DNA of 64,000 bases from Pseudoalteromonas tunicata. Its GTDB lineage: Bacteria; Pseudomonadota; Gammaproteobacteria; Enterobacterales; Alteromonadaceae. Positions 63,756 to 64,000 of this stretch are shown here, one piece after another. Below the pieces are notes generated by a model that searched no databases, was not told the DNA's origin, and saw nothing but the letters and a program-made list of their open reading frames with translations. The stretch spans positions 1,032,001 to 1,096,000 of the forward strand of contig NZ_CP011032.1 in assembly GCF_002310815.1 (NCBI RefSeq). Direction: 5' to 3'. Every line of letters begins with the position of its first letter. Position 1 is the first letter of the stretch. Made by a program: the position numbers and the translations under genes.

Positions 63756-64000
63756 GACATATCCTGTATTTATTTAGTGTAAAAAAGGCGCTTTAAAATC
63801 TGTGTGAATTCTAATTTCAACAGATTAATCAGTACCGATATTAGCACCTTGAGTGTTGTGCGTAAACATCAGGGCATTTTAAATAACAAACATATATGTA
63901 GGATGTAAAAGTAAATTTTATCAATAGGTTAAGTATTGTTTCTCATCGTTCTTAAGTTGAGTGAACACAGCTTATTTCGGACGGCTGATTTTAAAAACAT

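Overview
The window reads as chromosomal DNA of a marine gammaproteobacterium of the order Alteromonadales, most like Pseudoalteromonas. It is AT-rich. The gene content and gene order (trmB-mutY-yggX, ygfB-pepP-ubiH-ubiI next to 6S RNA, gcvTHP, hutH-hutU) are typical of this group. The genus is inferred from protein resemblance and was not tested by a search.

Layout. 1-5.6 kb: tRNA/rRNA modification and DNA repair genes (rsmC partial, trmB, mutY, yggX) and a hybrid sensor kinase. 5.9-6.7 kb: seven tRNA genes, alternating Phe and Thr, mostly in a 237-bp tandem repeat. 8-13.9 kb: a three-gene RND efflux operon. 14.1-18.7 kb: 6S RNA facing the ygfB-pepP-ubiH-ubiI ubiquinone operon. 18.8-24.6 kb: a MarR regulator with three iterated operators divergent from an exported protein and a DUF2024 protein, a secreted esterase-like protein, a CadC-type membrane regulator and a LysR regulator. 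24.8-30.2 kb: the glycine cleavage genes gcvT, gcvH and gcvP, preceded by a short gcvT paralogue that has lost the catalytic aspartate.

30.3-47 kb is accessory DNA. It holds a half-size HsdS-like protein coupled to a methylase-like protein with altered catalytic motifs and a 145-residue unknown, a truncated HsdM, a secreted patatin, a secreted hydrolase fused to a KTSC domain with a chitin-binding-like partner, a BON lipoprotein, the folate-independent methionine synthase pair mesX-mesD with predicted MetR and MetJ sites, a TauE/SafE transporter and a restriction-protein fragment. Dispersed palindromic repeats lie between many of these genes.

47-64 kb: an exported methyltransferase-like protein, a DesK/LuxR-type two-component pair, histidine degradation genes (hutH and a long-form hutU) beside a LysR gene, an MFS transporter with an acidic tail, a repeat-rich spacer, an unassigned cluster of small genes with exported products, rnz, and a decayed Y1 (RAYT-like) transposase gene. 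The best candidates for something undescribed are the S-like/M-like/145-aa module at 30.6-32.9 kb, the catalytically altered gcvT paralogue, and the MarR iteron circuit at 19.8 kb.
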